A stretch of DNA of 64,000 nucleotides from Helicobacter macacae MIT 99-5501 (GCF_000507845.1 NZ_KI669454.1:1342746-1406745), one strand, 5' to 3'. Positions 47,844-59,020 are shown, counted from the stretch's first letter. Program-made: numbers and translations. The notes: generated by a model not told the origin, from the sequence alone.

Positions 47844-50342
47844 ATGGAGAATCTACTTGATGATAAAAATATCATAGACATAAATATTGATGATAGCATT
47901 AAGGAGAGTTATTTAGATTATTCGATGAGCGTCATCGTAGGGAGGGCATTGCCCGATGCCAAAGACGGGCTAAAGCCCGTGCATAGGAGAATCCTATATG
48001 CGATGAATGAGCTAGGTGTAAGCTCTCGTGCAAGCTATAAAAAATCCGCTAGAATCGTAGGTGATGTCATCGGTAAATACCACCCACACGGCGATACAGC
48101 CGTATATGACGCTCTCGTGCGGCTTGCCCAAGATTTTTCTATGAGACTAGAGCTAGTCGATGGGCAGGGCAACTTTGGCTCAATTGACGGCGATAGTGCA
48201 GCTGCTATGCGATATACCGAAGCGCGTATGACACAAGCAAGCGAGGAAATGCTACGCGACATAGACAAAGACACAGTTGACTTTGTCCCAAACTATGATG
48301 ACACCCAAAAAGAACCAGATGTCCTCCCCACACGCATACCAAACCTCCTTGTCAATGGCTCAAGCGGAATCGCCGTAGGTATGGCGACAAGCATACCACC
48401 ACACAGAATCGATGAAATAATAGACGCTCTTTTTTGCGTGATAGACAATCCAAAAACACCACTTGATGAATTATTGGAGCATATCAAAGGACCAGATTTC
48501 CCAACAGGTGGAATCATCTACGGCAAGCAAGGCATAATCGATGCCTACGGCACGGGTAGAGGACGCATACGAGTGAGAGCCAAAACCCACATAGAAAAAA
48601 CCAAGACAAAAGACATTATCATCATTGATGAGATTCCCTACCAAGTAAACAAAGCAAAACTTGTCGAGCAAATAAGCGAACTAGCAAAAGAAAAAATCAT
48701 CGATGGCATAAGCGAAGTGCGTGATGAGAGCGATAGAGAGGGTATGCGAGTAGTCATCGAGCTAAAAAAGGACGCGATGAGTGAAATCGTGCTAAACAAT
48801 CTCTACAAATCAACGACAATGGAAAGCACATTTGGGATAATATTGCTCGCTGTAAACAACAAAGAACCAAAGATTTTCACTCTCTTAGAATTGCTAAATA
48901 TTTTTATCTCACACCGAAAAACCATCATCATTCGCCGCACGATTTTTGAGCTAGAAAAGGCAAAAGCTAGAGCGCACATACTAGAGGGGCTAAAAATCGC
49001 GCTAGATAATATCGATGAAGTCATCGCCCTAATCCGCGCTAGCAAAGACACAGAGGAAGCAAAAAACGGGCTTATGAGCAAATTTGGCTTAAGCGAACTA
49101 CAAGCAAAAGCTATCCTAGAAATGCGCTTGCAACGGCTAACAGGACTAGAGCGCGACAAAATCGAAAACGAATATGCCGAGCTACTAAAACTTATCGATG
49201 AGCTAAGCAAAATCCTAAAAAGCGAAGAGCGACTAAAAGAAATCATAAAAGAAGAGCTAGCAGAAATCAAAGATAAATTCTCCACACCGCGCAGGACGCA
49301 GATTGAGGAGGATTATGACAATATCGATATAGAGGACTTAATCCCAAATGAACCTGTGGTAGTAACAATGAGCCACAGAGGCTATGTCAAACGAGTGCTA
49401 CTCAAAACTTATGAGAAGCAAAATCGCGGTGGCAAAGGCAAAATAAGTGGCAACACACACGAAGATGATTTCATAGAATCATTCTTTGTGGCAAATACCC
49501 ACGACACGATAATGTTTATCACAAATCGTGGGCAACTCTATTGGCTAAAAGTCTATAAAATCCCAGAAGCAGGGCGCACCGCTATCGGCAAAGCTGTGGT
49601 AAATCTAATCAACCTCCAAGCTGATGAAAAAATAATGGCAACAATCACAACAAGTGATTTTAACAAAGACAAATCGCTAGTATTCTTTACCAAAAACGGA
49701 ATCATCAAGCGCACAAACCTAAGCGAATATAGCAACATAAGAAGCGTAGGCGTGCGAGCGATAAACCTAGATGAAAAAGATGAAGTCGTAACCGCTAGAA
49801 TCATCACCCAAGAAGTAAAAGAGCTATTTATCGCCACACAAAAAGGAATGTGTATCAAATTCCCCATACAAGATGCAAGAGAAATCGGCAGAGTAGCTAG
49901 AGGTGTAACAGGCATACGATTCAAAGAAAAAGGCGATTGTGTCATCGCGGCCACCACGATAGGAAGCGATGAAGACAAACTCCTAACCGTGAGTGAGCGC
50001 GGTATCGGCAAGCAAACAAACGCAGGTGCATATCGCTTGCAATCACGCGGAGGAAAGGGAGTCATCGTAATGAAAATAGATGACAAAAAGACAGGGAATC
50101 TCGTAAGCGTGGTAAATGTAAATGATGAAAAACTAGACCTTATGGTGCTAACAAGCAAGGGCAAAATGATACGCGTAGATACCGAAGCAATAAGAGAATC
50201 CGCACGCAATACAATGGGTGTCAAAATCGTAAATGTCGCAGGCGAAAAGGTGGCGTTTGCCGTTACTTGCCCCAAAGAGGACAAAGAAGACGAACTAGAT
50301 GAGGGAGAGGGTGGAAGTGATATAAAGGGCGAAAATCTCTAA
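47844..50342 (+). CDS. gyrA: DNA gyrase subunit A
   Basis: ATP-dependent supercoiling enzyme, breakage-reunion subunit. From the ATG at 47844 (aggag 8 bases upstream; an in-frame TTG at 47826 lacks a site) it has 832 residues. The catalytic Tyr124 lies in [10 protein letters not shown]. The quinolone-resistance region reads [13 protein letters not shown], with Thr85 and Asp89 at the positions of E. coli Ser83 and Asp87, as in susceptible Campylobacter. The C-terminal domain has the expected blade repeats and the GyrA box as QNRGGKG. A Glu/Asp-rich tail closes it. Confidence 0.97.
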   Translation: MENLLDDKNIIDINIDDSIKESYLDYSMSVIVGRALPDAKDGLKPVHRRILYAMNELGVSSRASYKKSARIVGDVIGKYHPHGDTAVYDALVRLAQDFSMRLELVDGQGNFGSIDGDSAAAMRYTEARMTQASEEMLRDIDKDTVDFVPNYDDTQKEPDVLPTRIPNLLVNGSSGIAVGMATSIPPHRIDEIIDALFCVIDNPKTPLDELLEHIKGPDFPTGGIIYGKQGIIDAYGTGRGRIRVRAKTHIEKTKTKDIIIIDEIPYQVNKAKLVEQISELAKEKIIDGISEVRDESDREGMRVVIELKKDAMSEIVLNNLYKSTTMESTFGIILLAVNNKEPKIFTLLELLNIFISHRKTIIIRRTIFELEKAKARAHILEGLKIALDNIDEVIALIRASKDTEEAKNGLMSKFGLSELQAKAILEMRLQRLTGLERDKIENEYAELLKLIDELSKILKSEERLKEIIKEELAEIKDKFSTPRRTQIEEDYDNIDIEDLIPNEPVVVTMSHRGYVKRVLLKTYEKQNRGGKGKISGNTHEDDFIESFFVANTHDTIMFITNRGQLYWLKVYKIPEAGRTAIGKAVVNLINLQADEKIMATITTSDFNKDKSLVFFTKNGIIKRTNLSEYSNIRSVGVRAINLDEKDEVVTARIITQEVKELFIATQKGMCIKFPIQDAREIGRVARGVTGIRFKEKGDCVIAATTIGSDEDKLLTVSERGIGKQTNAGAYRLQSRGGKGVIVMKIDDKKTGNLVSVVNVNDEKLDLMVLTSKGKMIRVDTEAIRESARNTMGVKIVNVAGEKVAFAVTCPKEDKEDELDEGEGGSDIKGENL

Positions 50343-50635
50343 ACCACACATAATCAAAAAGTGTAGGATTGAGGTAGTATAAGTCCAAAATAGCGATAAG
50401 TCAAAGTGGAGGGATTTGCTTAGATTTTATTTTGCGTATGTTTTTTATAGATTCTAAGATTTTGCGTAGTCCCTTTGCGCAGTTTAGTTTTTAGTGAATC
50501 TTTGTTTTATGAGGGATTTTGTTGTCGAGGGGAGTTTGCTATCTTTAGGTTATAAAACTATTTTTGGTGGGGGTTTGATTCTTGTGGTTTTTACTAAATT
50601 TTGGCTACAAGGTCTAGTAAGTATAAGATTTGCTC
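50343..50635. other. Gap between gyrA and convergent glycosyltransferase gene
   Basis: 293 AT-rich bases. No gene, repeat copy or clear terminator hairpin was seen. Confidence 0.4.
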
Positions 50636-52064
50636 TTATAGATTGTTTGTGATTCTATTTATACCATAGCGATTATGACGGATTTTTAGCTTGATTGCTT
50701 TAAGGGGCAAGATTAGCAAATCGCCTCTTTTGCGCCTTTGCCAAGACTTTTGACAAAAATAAAATAGCTCAAAGGCAAAGTTATAATCGCTTGGGATTAG
50801 TTTGTGCAAATCGCAAGATTTGCCACCACAAGATTCACCACTAGATTCGCCAAATTTACGCGATTTCAAAATCTCTTTTGGATTCTTACCAAAGACTTTT
50901 GCCACCACAAAAGGCAACGCAAAAAATCCAAGCGGATTTTTTACACATTTTAGCAAGTAAATCGCCACGCAATTTTCGTAATTCTTATCGCTATTTGCGC
51001 TTAATCTCTCAAACTCGCTTTGCAAAATGTCCGCAAATTGTGGCGTTTTTAGCGCGACTTCCCACCAAAGCAAACTAATATTTTGTCCTTGCACATTGCA
51101 GATTTTTGGATTTTGCCACTGTTTCGCACAAGCACTTGTAAAGTGAAAAATCACAGGATTTTTTAATGCAAAATCCATCTCTTTGCGCGTGTAGTCAAAT
51201 TTGAAATGATTGGATTCATCATTGCAGATACTTTGCAAAAATGCGCGTGGCAAGATGTTGAATTCAAAAGGAAGTTTTAGACGATTTTGCTCCACTATCA
51301 CAGCATTTAGCGTATCTTGGTCATGCATATCCAAATGATAATTTGCCATAACCTCAAAGCATTTTTGCACAATATTTTGTTTTTTCCATTCGGGTAAATT
51401 TAGCAGTAAAAATCCCGCATTAAAATGCGTCCCTGTGAAATCAATATCTCTAAAATCACTTCTCTTAGCAATTAGTTTTGGTTTTTTACGCAATGAATTC
51501 CTTACAATATAGTCCTTTACCACGCCCACGCATTTTTCACCCATATCAAGCGCAAATAATTCCCTCAAATCGCCCACCACAAGCATATCAATGTCTAAAT
51601 ACAAGCACACGGCGCAATTTTGTGGTATGAATTGTGGGATAAAAAAGCGAAAATATGTCAAATAGTTACCATTTAGGCGTGGAAGTCCGCTAAATAGCTT
51701 GTCATCGCAAATATGAATGTAAATCTCACAAGGATAGATTTTGGCTAAATCTTTGGCAAGATAAGTAAACCTAGTGCGTGAATCATCACTCAAAAAATCA
51801 CTAATTATGTGAAAAATATAGCCCTCGCGCCTCTCATCATCACTTAGTGAATCATAATCACGCTTTGGGTAAGAATCTAAATGAGAATTTGTAGAATTTC
51901 TTAATGAACTTTTAGGATTTAAACTCTCTCTCTCTCTCTCTCTCGTTTGCGGCAAAGAAATCTCTAAATCGTTTTGCGCTATCTGTGCTTTTGATAATGC
52001 TAGTTATCAACACAGCGGTATATTTCGCATACGCTTCATTGGCACAAAAAGATATGTGAAACAT
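50636..52064 (-). CDS. Phase-variable GT8 family glycosyltransferase, out of frame in this sequence
   Basis: The ATG at 52064 with aaagga upstream begins MFHISFCANEAYAKYTAVLITS, the N-terminal nucleotide-sugar strand of LgtC-like GT8 enzymes. After 40 codons a (GA)10G tract shifts the frame and it stops. The next frame continues with the rest of the domain: IYIHICDDK, YLDIDMLVVGDL (the DXD metal site), FNAGFLLLNL, and HDQDTLN. The C-terminus has the basic RKRGDLLILPLKAIKLKIRHNRYG tail seen in LPS enzymes. Adding one GA unit gives 476 codons. It probably decorates lipopolysaccharide. A downstream TTG (51955) could give only a truncated protein. Confidence 0.85.
51924..51944 (-). repeat. GA-dinucleotide tract in GT8 gene
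   Basis: Coding strand (GA)10G encodes alternating Glu-Arg. Ten units leave the ATG out of frame with the catalytic domain; eleven or eight restore it. Confidence 0.9.
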
Positions 52065-52088
52065 TATAAAATCCTTTGTAATGTTTAA

Positions 52089-52094
52089 ATTTTA
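52089..52094 (-). promoter_or_regulatory. Probable -10 box of the GT8 gene
   Basis: Minus-strand hexamer taaaat (five of six match to tataat) lies 25 bases before the ATG. The 16-T tract lies just upstream, covering the -35 position. Confidence 0.45.
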
Positions 52095-52108
52095 TGAAAT
52101 TTCCCGCC

Positions 52109-52124
52109 AAAAAAAAAAAAAAAA
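52109..52124 (-). repeat. T16 homopolymer in the GT8 promoter region
   Basis: Sixteen thymines on the coding strand (A16 as given) sit 14 bases upstream of the probable -10 box. Length change here would alter promoter spacing, as known for homopolymers upstream of some H. pylori adhesin genes. Confidence 0.75.
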
Positions 52125-52165
52125 CGACAAGCAAAAATAACATAAAAAAACTGAAGTAAAAACTA

Positions 52166-52198
52166 CTAAGAGCTAGATTCTACAAATCTAGCTCTTAG
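52166..52198. terminator. Terminator of the ribosomal protein operon
   Basis: A perfect 14-base stem (ctaagagctagatt with aatctagctcttag) and 5-base loop lies 83 bases after the rplQ stop. T-rich sequence follows on both strands, so it may stop transcription in both directions. It separates the S10-spc-alpha operon from the GT8 gene. Confidence 0.8.
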
Positions 52199-52280
52199 GT
52201 AATCTTTTTTAGAGATAGGTAAAAAAAATGAATTTTTATGATTTTTGTATTTTTTTAGCTACTTTCTCCACTACGAGTTT

Positions 52281-52637
52281 CTAGTTTTTCACAAACTCAA
52301 TAGTAGCCATTTGTGAAGCATCTCCACGCCTTGTGCGAGTGCGGTTGATACGAGTGTAGCCACCTTTGGTATCTTTATAGCGTGGAGCAACTTCTGTGCA
52401 TAGTTTTTTGGTAGCGGATTTATTTTGCAAATACGCATACACAAGTCTATGTGCGTTAAAATCCCCTACCCTCGCAGTAGTTACAAGTTTTTCTATATAA
52501 GTTTGCAATTCTTTTGCCTTAAATACGCCTGTTTCAATTTTTTCATTGTCAATAAGCGCAATAGCAAGGTTTTTTAACAATGCCTTTCTATGCGAGCTTG
52601 TCCTACCCAATTTACGATAGCCGTGATTATGCCTCAT
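52281..52637 (-). CDS. rplQ: 50S ribosomal protein L17
   Basis: 118-residue large-subunit protein near the tunnel exit and last gene of the alpha operon. The standard start [24 protein letters not shown] fixes the ATG at 52637, with agga upstream; the frame is open further into rpoA but that part is not L17. It begins 11 bases after the rpoA stop and is followed by the operon terminator. Confidence 0.97.
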   Translation of the reverse strand: MRHNHGYRKLGRTSSHRKALLKNLAIALIDNEKIETGVFKAKELQTYIEKLVTTARVGDFNAHRLVYAYLQNKSATKKLCTEVAPRYKDTKGGYTRINRTRTRRGDASQMATIEFVKN

Positions 52638-52647
52638 TAGATTCTCC

Positions 52648-53661
52648 TTATCTTGTTTTGCCGATTTTTTTGTTAAACGCTGCTTGGACTTCTGGAGGTA
52701 GATTTGAGCCAATAGGATAGCCAAGAGAGCTAAGTTTTTCAGCAATCTCATCAAAAGATTTTTTGCCCATATTTTTGATACCTTTTAGGGTTGATTCTGG
52801 CATCATAGCTAGCTCGCCAATGTATTGCACACCGATTTTATCAAGGCAATGAAAGCAACGAGTGCTAAGGTTTAGGGTGTCGATTTTGATAAGCAAGGTT
52901 TTTAAGTCAATCGGGTCATCTGGTGGAAATTTTATATCTGGATTTAGCACTGAAACTTCACTGCCAAATATATTCATATGAGCCTGTGCGATAGCAATAG
53001 AGTTTTTAAACACATCAAGTGGCTCTACTTGCCCATCTGACTCAATCTCAAAAACAACTTTTTCATAGTTTGGATTATCATCCACAAGAACATCTTGAAT
53101 TTCGTAGATGACTTTTTTGACAGGTGTAAAATGTGCATCCAAAGGAATAAGCCCGATTTCGCCCGTGAAATCTTTATCCTTGCGCACTAAGTCATTTGGC
53201 TTAAAGCCGATAGAGCGCTTCACTACAAGTGAGAAGCTAAACTTCGCGTCTTCATTGATAGTGGCAAGATGAGCCTCTTTGTTTACGACATCAATTTCAT
53301 CAGTAACCAAATGTGCACCTTTCAACTCCATAGGTCCTTTGAAATTATAATTAACGCGAATAGTATTTTGTAATTCTTTAGATTTGCTAGCAAAGCGAAT
53401 TTTTTTAAGATGCATAATAAAAGGAGTTACATCTTCAACCACGCCACGCATAGAATCAAACTCGTGAGAAACGCCATCAATATGCAGCATAACAGGTGCA
53501 TAGCCCGGCGTGCAAGATAGCATAAGCCTGCGCAACGGATGCGCAAATGTGATAGCATAGCCCGGCTCAAAAGGCCACACACTTACACGAATACGATTTG
53601 TGCCAATGTCCTCTACTAAAATCTCATTTGGAATGTGAGGAACTGTCTTAAAAATATCCAT
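52648..53661 (-). CDS. rpoA: RNA polymerase alpha subunit
   Basis: 337-residue alpha subunit. The N-terminal dimer domain (about 1-230) includes the [11 protein letters not shown] segment, and the C-terminal domain (about 255-325) shows [20 protein letters not shown] and [13 protein letters not shown], which contact UP elements and activators. The start is [11 protein letters not shown]. It is 21 bases downstream of rpsD. Confidence 0.98.
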   Translation of the reverse strand: MDIFKTVPHIPNEILVEDIGTNRIRVSVWPFEPGYAITFAHPLRRLMLSCTPGYAPVMLHIDGVSHEFDSMRGVVEDVTPFIMHLKKIRFASKSKELQNTIRVNYNFKGPMELKGAHLVTDEIDVVNKEAHLATINEDAKFSFSLVVKRSIGFKPNDLVRKDKDFTGEIGLIPLDAHFTPVKKVIYEIQDVLVDDNPNYEKVVFEIESDGQVEPLDVFKNSIAIAQAHMNIFGSEVSVLNPDIKFPPDDPIDLKTLLIKIDTLNLSTRCFHCLDKIGVQYIGELAMMPESTLKGIKNMGKKSFDEIAEKLSSLGYPIGSNLPPEVQAAFNKKIGKTR

Positions 53662-53682
53662 ATTACCACCTACTTTTTTGCA

Positions 53683-54309
53683 TTATTTGGAATACAACTC
53701 AACGATAAGTCTCTCTTCGATAGGAATCACAACTTCTTCTCTTTGGGGATAGCGCGTGAAAATCCCAAACTTCTTATCTTTATCAACATCAACCCACGCT
53801 ACGATTCCGCTTTGAGCACTCAAATCAAGTGCGCGAACAACTTGTGGATTATTTTTTGTTTTTTCTTTTAGCTCAATCTTTTGCCCCGCTTTGACTATGT
53901 ATGAGGGAATATCAAGCCTCTTGCCATCGACTAAAATATGCCCGTGTGTAACAAGCTGACGAGCATTTCTCCTAGTGGTGGCAAAACCCATACGATACAC
54001 GACATTATCAAGCCTTCGCTCAATAAGTTGGATAAGATTTTCACCCGTATTGCCCTCTAAGCGATTTGCCTCCACAAAAATAGAGCGAAACTGCTTCTCT
54101 GACACCCCATACATTGCCTTTGCTTTTTGTTTTTCACGCAGTTGCAATCCATAGTCCGAAATCTTACCTCGCCTTTGTCCGTGCTGTCCGGGCGCATAAG
54201 GACGCTTATCAAGCGCACTCTTACCTGCTAGTCTCCTCTCTCCCTTTAGTGCCAAAGACACACCAAACCGTCTCTCTAGCTTTTCTACTGGTCCTCTATA
54301 TCGTGCCAT
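53683..54309 (-). CDS. rpsD: 30S ribosomal protein S4
   Basis: 208-residue primary 16S rRNA-binding protein, also an S4-type RNA-binding domain (about 98-160; [35 protein letters not shown]). The N-terminal zinc cysteines of the C+ form are missing ([16 protein letters not shown]), so it is the zinc-independent paralogue type. In many bacteria S4 represses its own operon. It follows rpsK by 9 bases. Confidence 0.98.
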   Translation of the reverse strand: MARYRGPVEKLERRFGVSLALKGERRLAGKSALDKRPYAPGQHGQRRGKISDYGLQLREKQKAKAMYGVSEKQFRSIFVEANRLEGNTGENLIQLIERRLDNVVYRMGFATTRRNARQLVTHGHILVDGKRLDIPSYIVKAGQKIELKEKTKNNPQVVRALDLSAQSGIVAWVDVDKDKKFGIFTRYPQREEVVIPIEERLIVELYSK

Positions 54310-54318
54310 ATTACCTCC

Positions 54319-54711
54319 TTACACTCTTCGTCTTTTAGGTGGTCTGCAACCATTGTGCGGAAGCGGTGTAATATCCTTTAGCCAAAGCACCTTGATGCCC
54401 TCTGTCGCACCAACACTTTTTATCGCTGTCTCTCGTCCGCTTCCCGGTCCTTGCACCTTGACACCGACTTCTTTCACACCGTGCTCTTTTGCTTTAGCTA
54501 GCGCACTCTCTACTGCTTGTTGCGCTGCGTAAGGGGTGGATTTTTTACTCCCCTTGAATCCTAGCCCACCAGCAGTTGCCCAGCAGATGACATTGCCCAT
54601 TTCATCGGTAACAGTTACATTTGTATTGTTAAAGGTTGCAGAAATACACACAATCCCTCGTGCGATATTTTTCTTTACAACCCGCTTTTTATTTGTAGTG
54701 GTTTTTGCCAT
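54319..54711 (-). CDS. rpsK: 30S ribosomal protein S11
   Basis: 130-residue platform protein lining the E-site cleft. Typical blocks are [32 protein letters not shown] and the C-terminal [17 protein letters not shown] short Lys-rich start precedes them. It is 27 bases after rpsM. Confidence 0.98.
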   Translation of the reverse strand: MAKTTTNKKRVVKKNIARGIVCISATFNNTNVTVTDEMGNVICWATAGGLGFKGSKKSTPYAAQQAVESALAKAKEHGVKEVGVKVQGPGSGRETAIKSVGATEGIKVLWLKDITPLPHNGCRPPKRRRV

Positions 54712-54738
54712 ATCTTATCCTTGTATAATACTCAAATA

Positions 54739-55107
54739 TTATGAGCTTTTTGAGCCCACAGTCTTGCGTTTGCCCTTTCTAGTGCGAGCATTATTTTTTG
54801 TCGTTTGTCCACGCACAGGGAGTCCTTTTCTATGCCGCAAACCACGATAGCTCCCCAAATCCATTAAGGATTTTATATCCATTTGCACTTTTTTGCGCAA
54901 ATCCCCCTCAACAACATAACTCTCTTGTATTTTCTTTGCAATCACGGAAACTTCGCTTTCGCTGAGATTATCAACTCGCTTATCAAAAGAAATATTTACA
55001 GCGTTTAAAATATCCCTAGAACTCTTCAGCCCTATGCCATAGATATAAGTAAGCGCATACTCAACTCGTTTCTTTTTTGGCAAATCTACACCAGCAATTC
55101 TCGCCAT
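54739..55107 (-). CDS. rpsM: 30S ribosomal protein S13
   Basis: 122-residue head protein that touches the P-site tRNA and bridge B1. [26 protein letters not shown] is the normal start and [24 protein letters not shown] the normal end. It begins 3 bases after the rpmJ stop. Confidence 0.98.
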   Translation of the reverse strand: MARIAGVDLPKKKRVEYALTYIYGIGLKSSRDILNAVNISFDKRVDNLSESEVSVIAKKIQESYVVEGDLRKKVQMDIKSLMDLGSYRGLRHRKGLPVRGQTTKNNARTRKGKRKTVGSKSS

Positions 55108-55110
55108 TTT

Positions 55111-55224
55111 TTATCCTTGTCTTTGTTTGTGTTTGGGTGTGGAGCAAATCACTCTTACCACGCCTTTTCGCTTGATAATCTTACACTTATCACACATTTT
55201 TTTTACCGATGGTCGCACTTTCAT
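55111..55224 (-). CDS. rpmJ: 50S ribosomal protein L36
   Basis: A 37-residue gene, [14 protein letters not shown]..., with the zinc ligands C11, C14, C27 and H32 of the C+ form. It has a ggagt site 7 bases before the ATG. It lies between infA and rpsM as in many bacteria. Short genes like this are easily missed. Confidence 0.96.
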   Translation of the reverse strand: MKVRPSVKKMCDKCKIIKRKGVVRVICSTPKHKQRQG

Positions 55225-55313
55225 TTATATCACTCCTTTTTGTGTCAAAATTTGTGCCTATCATTTTTGAAAACCGAGATTTTACCCAAATTTAGTTTAA
55301 AACACGCTTATTT

Positions 55314-55532
55314 TCACTTATATCGATAAGTGATTCTACCTTTGTCCAAACTATATGGGGTAAGCTCAATCTTTACTGTATCCCCGGGCAAAATCTTAAT
55401 ATAGTGCATTCGCATTTTGCCTGCAATATGACAAAGCACGATATGTCCATTATCAAGCTGCACACGAAAAGTCGCATTTGGCAATGCTTCAATCACTTTG
55501 CCATCGACTTCTATGACATCATCTTTTGCCAA
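55314..55532 (-). CDS. infA: Translation initiation factor IF-1
   Basis: 72-residue OB-fold protein that binds the ribosomal A site during initiation. [24 protein letters not shown] and [13 protein letters not shown] are standard. It follows map by 10 bases on the same strand. Confidence 0.98.
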   Translation of the reverse strand: MAKDDVIEVDGKVIEALPNATFRVQLDNGHIVLCHIAGKMRMHYIKILPGDTVKIELTPYSLDKGRITYRYK

Positions 55533-55542
55533 TCTAACCTCC

Positions 55543-56301
55543 TTAAGCTGTTGTTAGGATTCTAGCTTTGCCACTTTGGATAGCGATAGTATGCTCATAG
55601 TGGCTACCATTTAGCCTATCTTTTGCCACCACTGACCACTTATCCTCCAAAATCACAGGCTCGCCATCTTTTTGCGCTATCATCGGCTCTATGCAAAACA
55701 CCATTCCTTCTTTGATTTTGGGACCTTGTTTTGGGTTTGGGGATTCTAGGTAATTTGGTATTTCAGGCTCATCGTGTGGCTTCCTGCCTATACCGTGCCC
55801 ACAAAACCCTTTCAAAGGCACAAATCCTTTTGAATGGATAGCTTCTTCTAAAAACGAACTTAGCTCTTTAAAATGCAAGCCCACCTTGATAAAATCTATC
55901 GCTCCATAAAGCGTATCCTTGGCGCAAGCTATAAGTTCCTCATCTTTTTTGCTAATCTTGCCAATCCCCACACTTACCGCACCATCGCCATACCAACCAT
56001 CACACTCCACGCCCAAATCAATGCCTAAAATATCGCCCTCTTTTAATTTGTAGTTTGTAGGGATTCCGTGAATTATGACTTCATTTAACGACAAGCAAGT
56101 GGCATTTGGGAATCCATAAAGCCCCTTAAACGCAGGTTTGCCACCACTTTGTAAAATGTGATTTTCCACCATAGAATCTAGCTCTTTTAAGCTAACTCCT
56201 GCCTTAGCGTTTTTAGAAGCAAAGTCTAGTGCGCTAGCTACGATAGCAGATGACTTCGCGATAGAATCTATCTCTTTTTTGCTACGAATGATGATAGCCA
56301 A
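55543..56301 (-). CDS. map: Methionine aminopeptidase, type I
   Basis: Removes the N-terminal methionine from nascent proteins. Metal ligands are visible in [18 protein letters not shown] (two Asp), [12 protein letters not shown] (His) and VFCIEPM (Glu), plus a final Glu. The 252 residues include the type I core without an N-terminal zinc finger. It starts 1 base after the secY stop, with adk absent between them. Confidence 0.97.
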   Translation of the reverse strand: MAIIIRSKKEIDSIAKSSAIVASALDFASKNAKAGVSLKELDSMVENHILQSGGKPAFKGLYGFPNATCLSLNEVIIHGIPTNYKLKEGDILGIDLGVECDGWYGDGAVSVGIGKISKKDEELIACAKDTLYGAIDFIKVGLHFKELSSFLEEAIHSKGFVPLKGFCGHGIGRKPHDEPEIPNYLESPNPKQGPKIKEGMVFCIEPMIAQKDGEPVILEDKWSVVAKDRLNGSHYEHTIAIQSGKARILTTA

Positions 56302-56302
56302 A

Positions 56303-57562
56303 CTAGAATCCCACCGCGCTAAGCGTTTTATATTTATTCATATAGATTTGTGCTTCTATTTTGCGCATCGTATCAATAGCTACTTGCACGACAATCAGCA
56401 CTGCTGTCCCACCAAAATAAAATGGAACACCAAGTAACTTTACCAAAATCCAAGGTAGTGTAGAGACAAGTGCAAGATACAAAGAACCCCACAAAGTAAG
56501 ATTATTTGCCACAGAATTCAAAAACGAAGATGTCCCCTCTCCCGGTCGCATACCGGGGATATATCCGCCTTGTCGCTTGAGGTTATCGGCAATGTCTTTT
56601 GCATTAAACACAATAGAAGAGTAAAAATACGCAAAAAACACCACAAGCACAAACATTAAAATATTGTAAAAATATTGATTTGGATTTAGAAAATCTGAAA
56701 TAGCTTGGAGATATTGATTGCTAGAGGCCTGCAAAATCGTAGATGGAAACACCAAAATCGCGGAAGCAAAAATGGGTGGAATCACGCCACTAAGATTTAG
56801 CTTGATAGGAATGTAATTCATAATACGCTTATTTTGGTTTTGCATAATGACTTTGCGAGCATACGAAATGGGAATCCTGCGCTCTGCTAGTTCAATATAC
56901 ACGATACAGCAAATCGTAGCAATGATAATCACAGCAATAAATATGAGGCTAAGGATATTGATTTCGCCTGTATTTACTAGCTTAAATGTCGCAGCTACAG
57001 CACTTGGTATCCCAGAAACGATACCGCCAAAAATGATAAGACTAATGCCATTCCCCACACCTCTTTGGGTAATCTGCTCACCTATCCACATAAGTAGCAT
57101 AGTCCCCGTAAGCATACAAAATACAGAGATTACCAAAAATTCACTCATATTGATAAGTATCGCACCATTGCTACCACCACCGATACTACGCAAACCAAAT
57201 GACACACTAATGGCTTGAACGACGGTAATAAAAATAGTTACATAACGAATAATCTGCATATATTTCTGCATACCGTCGCGCTCTTTTTTCATCTTGCCAA
57301 GTGCAGGGAAAGTCGCCGCAAGTAGTTCCATAACAATAGAAGCAGTAATATAGGGCATAATACCTAGCGAGATTATGCTTAATCGTTCTACCGCATTCCC
57401 GCTAAACATATTAAACAACCCTAACGCATTGCTTTGGTTGGTATCAAAAAAATCCTTGATAACAACCAAATCAACCCCGGGAATAGTGATATATGCCAAC
57501 ACCCTATATGCAAAAAGAAATGCCAAAGTGATTAAAATCTTGTTAATGATTGTTTTATTCAT
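56303..57562 (-). CDS. secY: Protein translocase subunit SecY
   Basis: 419-residue channel of the Sec translocon with ten transmembrane helices. The plug-region and loop segments are recognisable, for example the conserved ITQRGVGNGISLIIFGGI and the cytoplasmic loops RRIPISYARKV and the C-terminal GGTAVLIVVQVAIDTMRKIEAQ. It begins about 56 bases after rplO, with aagga-like sequence upstream. Confidence 0.98.
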   Translation of the reverse strand: MNKTIINKILITLAFLFAYRVLAYITIPGVDLVVIKDFFDTNQSNALGLFNMFSGNAVERLSIISLGIMPYITASIVMELLAATFPALGKMKKERDGMQKYMQIIRYVTIFITVVQAISVSFGLRSIGGGSNGAILINMSEFLVISVFCMLTGTMLLMWIGEQITQRGVGNGISLIIFGGIVSGIPSAVAATFKLVNTGEINILSLIFIAVIIIATICCIVYIELAERRIPISYARKVIMQNQNKRIMNYIPIKLNLSGVIPPIFASAILVFPSTILQASSNQYLQAISDFLNPNQYFYNILMFVLVVFFAYFYSSIVFNAKDIADNLKRQGGYIPGMRPGEGTSSFLNSVANNLTLWGSLYLALVSTLPWILVKLLGVPFYFGGTAVLIVVQVAIDTMRKIEAQIYMNKYKTLSAVGF

Positions 57563-57618
57563 CGCTTCTTACTCTTTTTTACCTTTCACTCTTTGCAAAC
57601 TTATATGAATGATAACCT

Positions 57619-58176
57619 TTAATCGTCTTTTTGGCTAGATTTTGATTTGGTATGTTTAGCATTGCTACCACTTAGCGAGATTCTATCATCTTTTATTTTG
57701 CTAGAGAGCGATTGCGCTCCCTTGCCGATAAGTTTGACTAAAATCTGCTTTTTTGACTTTTTTATTACTTCTTTTGTGTTTTTGCTCACAGTTTCCTTTT
57801 TTTGCGTTTTTTTTGAGATTTTAGCAGTGCCTTTAGAGTCAGCAATATCCAAACCACGAGCAAATGTAGGAAGTTTATGCACAGAATGGATAGATTCTAT
57901 ACTGATTTGTGATAATTCAGCGACTTGCTTGATTTTGTCGACATTTATTGTGTATGGCTTTTGCACCCGACTCGCAAAGCCCACTTTTGGCAATCGTCTT
58001 TGCAATGGTTGTTGCCCCCCCTCAAATCCCCTCTTTGTCTTATAGCCTGTTCGCGCAGTTTGTCCTTTACCCCCTCTAGTAGAAGTCTTACCCATTCCAC
58101 TACCCTGTCCGCGCCCTACTCGCTTAATATCCTTAGTGCTACCGCTAGCAGGTTTAATTAGATGTAGAGAAGCCAT
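57619..58176 (-). CDS. rplO: 50S ribosomal protein L15 with extra segment
   Basis: Late-assembly protein of the large subunit. The N-terminal [24 protein letters not shown] region and the RRLPKVGF turn are normal. At 185 residues it is about 50 longer than the H. pylori protein. A Lys/Thr/Ser/Glu-rich insert lies at about residues 110-140, before [16 protein letters not shown], and a Ser/Lys tail closes the protein. The extra parts should lie at the solvent side. Confidence 0.95.
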   Translation of the reverse strand: MASLHLIKPASGSTKDIKRVGRGQGSGMGKTSTRGGKGQTARTGYKTKRGFEGGQQPLQRRLPKVGFASRVQKPYTINVDKIKQVAELSQISIESIHSVHKLPTFARGLDIADSKGTAKISKKTQKKETVSKNTKEVIKKSKKQILVKLIGKGAQSLSSKIKDDRISLSGSNAKHTKSKSSQKDD

Positions 58177-58200
58177 TTTTTCTCCTTATGGATTTGATTT

Positions 58201-58641
58201 TTATGCTTTGATTTTTGAAAGAGCATCAAAAGTCGCCCTAACGACATTGTAAGGATTGCTAGAACCTAACGACTTAGTAAGAATATCTTTTATCCCAGCC
58301 AACTCTATCACAGGTCTAGCAGAACCACCAGCAATAACGCCCGTTCCCTCACTCGCAGGCTTTAGTAAAATTCTACTAGCATTGTATTTGTATTCTATAT
58401 CGTGAGCGATAGTTGTGCCTTTGACATTGACTTTGATGATATTTTTAAACGCATCATCAATGGCTTTTTTTATCGCATCGGGCACTTCTTTTGCCTTGCC
58501 AAGTCCAAAGCCCACAAGCCCATTGCGATTGCCTACTACTACAAGCGCGTTAAATCGTAAGCGTCTGCCACCTTTTACGACTTTGGTTACACGCCCAATA
58601 TTTACAACAACCTCGCTAAATTCTTCTCTATTGATTTCCAT
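58201..58641 (-). CDS. rpsE: 30S ribosomal protein S5
   Basis: 146-residue protein involved in decoding accuracy and mRNA entry. The double-stranded RNA-binding part reads [22 protein letters not shown] and the C-terminal part [19 protein letters not shown]. It lies 22 bases after rplR. Confidence 0.98.
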   Translation of the reverse strand: MEINREEFSEVVVNIGRVTKVVKGGRRLRFNALVVVGNRNGLVGFGLGKAKEVPDAIKKAIDDAFKNIIKVNVKGTTIAHDIEYKYNASRILLKPASEGTGVIAGGSARPVIELAGIKDILTKSLGSSNPYNVVRATFDALSKIKA

Positions 58642-58663
58642 TTCGTTTCCCTTTTATCATAGC

Positions 58664-59020
58664 TTATAGCGTGATGCCATTTTCTCGCAAAGATTCTGCA
58701 AATTCTTTGACAACGCCGTGAAATAAATAGCCATTGCGGTCAAACACTGCACTGCTAACACTTTTTTTTTGCAAATCTTTAGCAAAAATACCGCCAATTT
58801 GTTTGGCATTTTCTTTATTGTTGCCAAGCTTTAATTTTCTGCCATCAACGCTTGCGATAGTCATACCTACCGTATCATCAATAGCTTGGGCATACAGATA
58901 TTTATTGGAGCGAAAAATAGTGATTCTAGGGCAAGACTTCGTGCCTGAAATTTTACCACGAATACGAGCTTTTCGCTTAAGTCGTAGTGTCTTTTTTAGT
59001 TCTAAAATCTTTGATGTCAT
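58664..59020 (-). CDS. rplR: 50S ribosomal protein L18
   Basis: 118-residue 5S rRNA-binding protein. [26 protein letters not shown] and the C-terminal [19 protein letters not shown] are typical. A run of nine adenines occurs inside the coding strand (about residue 88) where KKS is encoded; it is in frame. aggata-like site upstream. Confidence 0.97.
   Translation of the reverse strand: MTSKILELKKTLRLKRKARIRGKISGTKSCPRITIFRSNKYLYAQAIDDTVGMTIASVDGRKLKLGNNKENAKQIGGIFAKDLQKKSVSSAVFDRNGYLFHGVVKEFAESLRENGITL

Noticed and set aside
47844..48150. Quinolone-resistance change in gyrA (Thr85)
   Set aside because: Thr at this position is the wild-type state in Campylobacter, and Asp89 is intact, so no resistance is implied.
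58770..58780. Nine-adenine run in rplR as a contingency tract
   Set aside because: Essential ribosomal gene, frame intact, and run length too common in this AT-rich genome.
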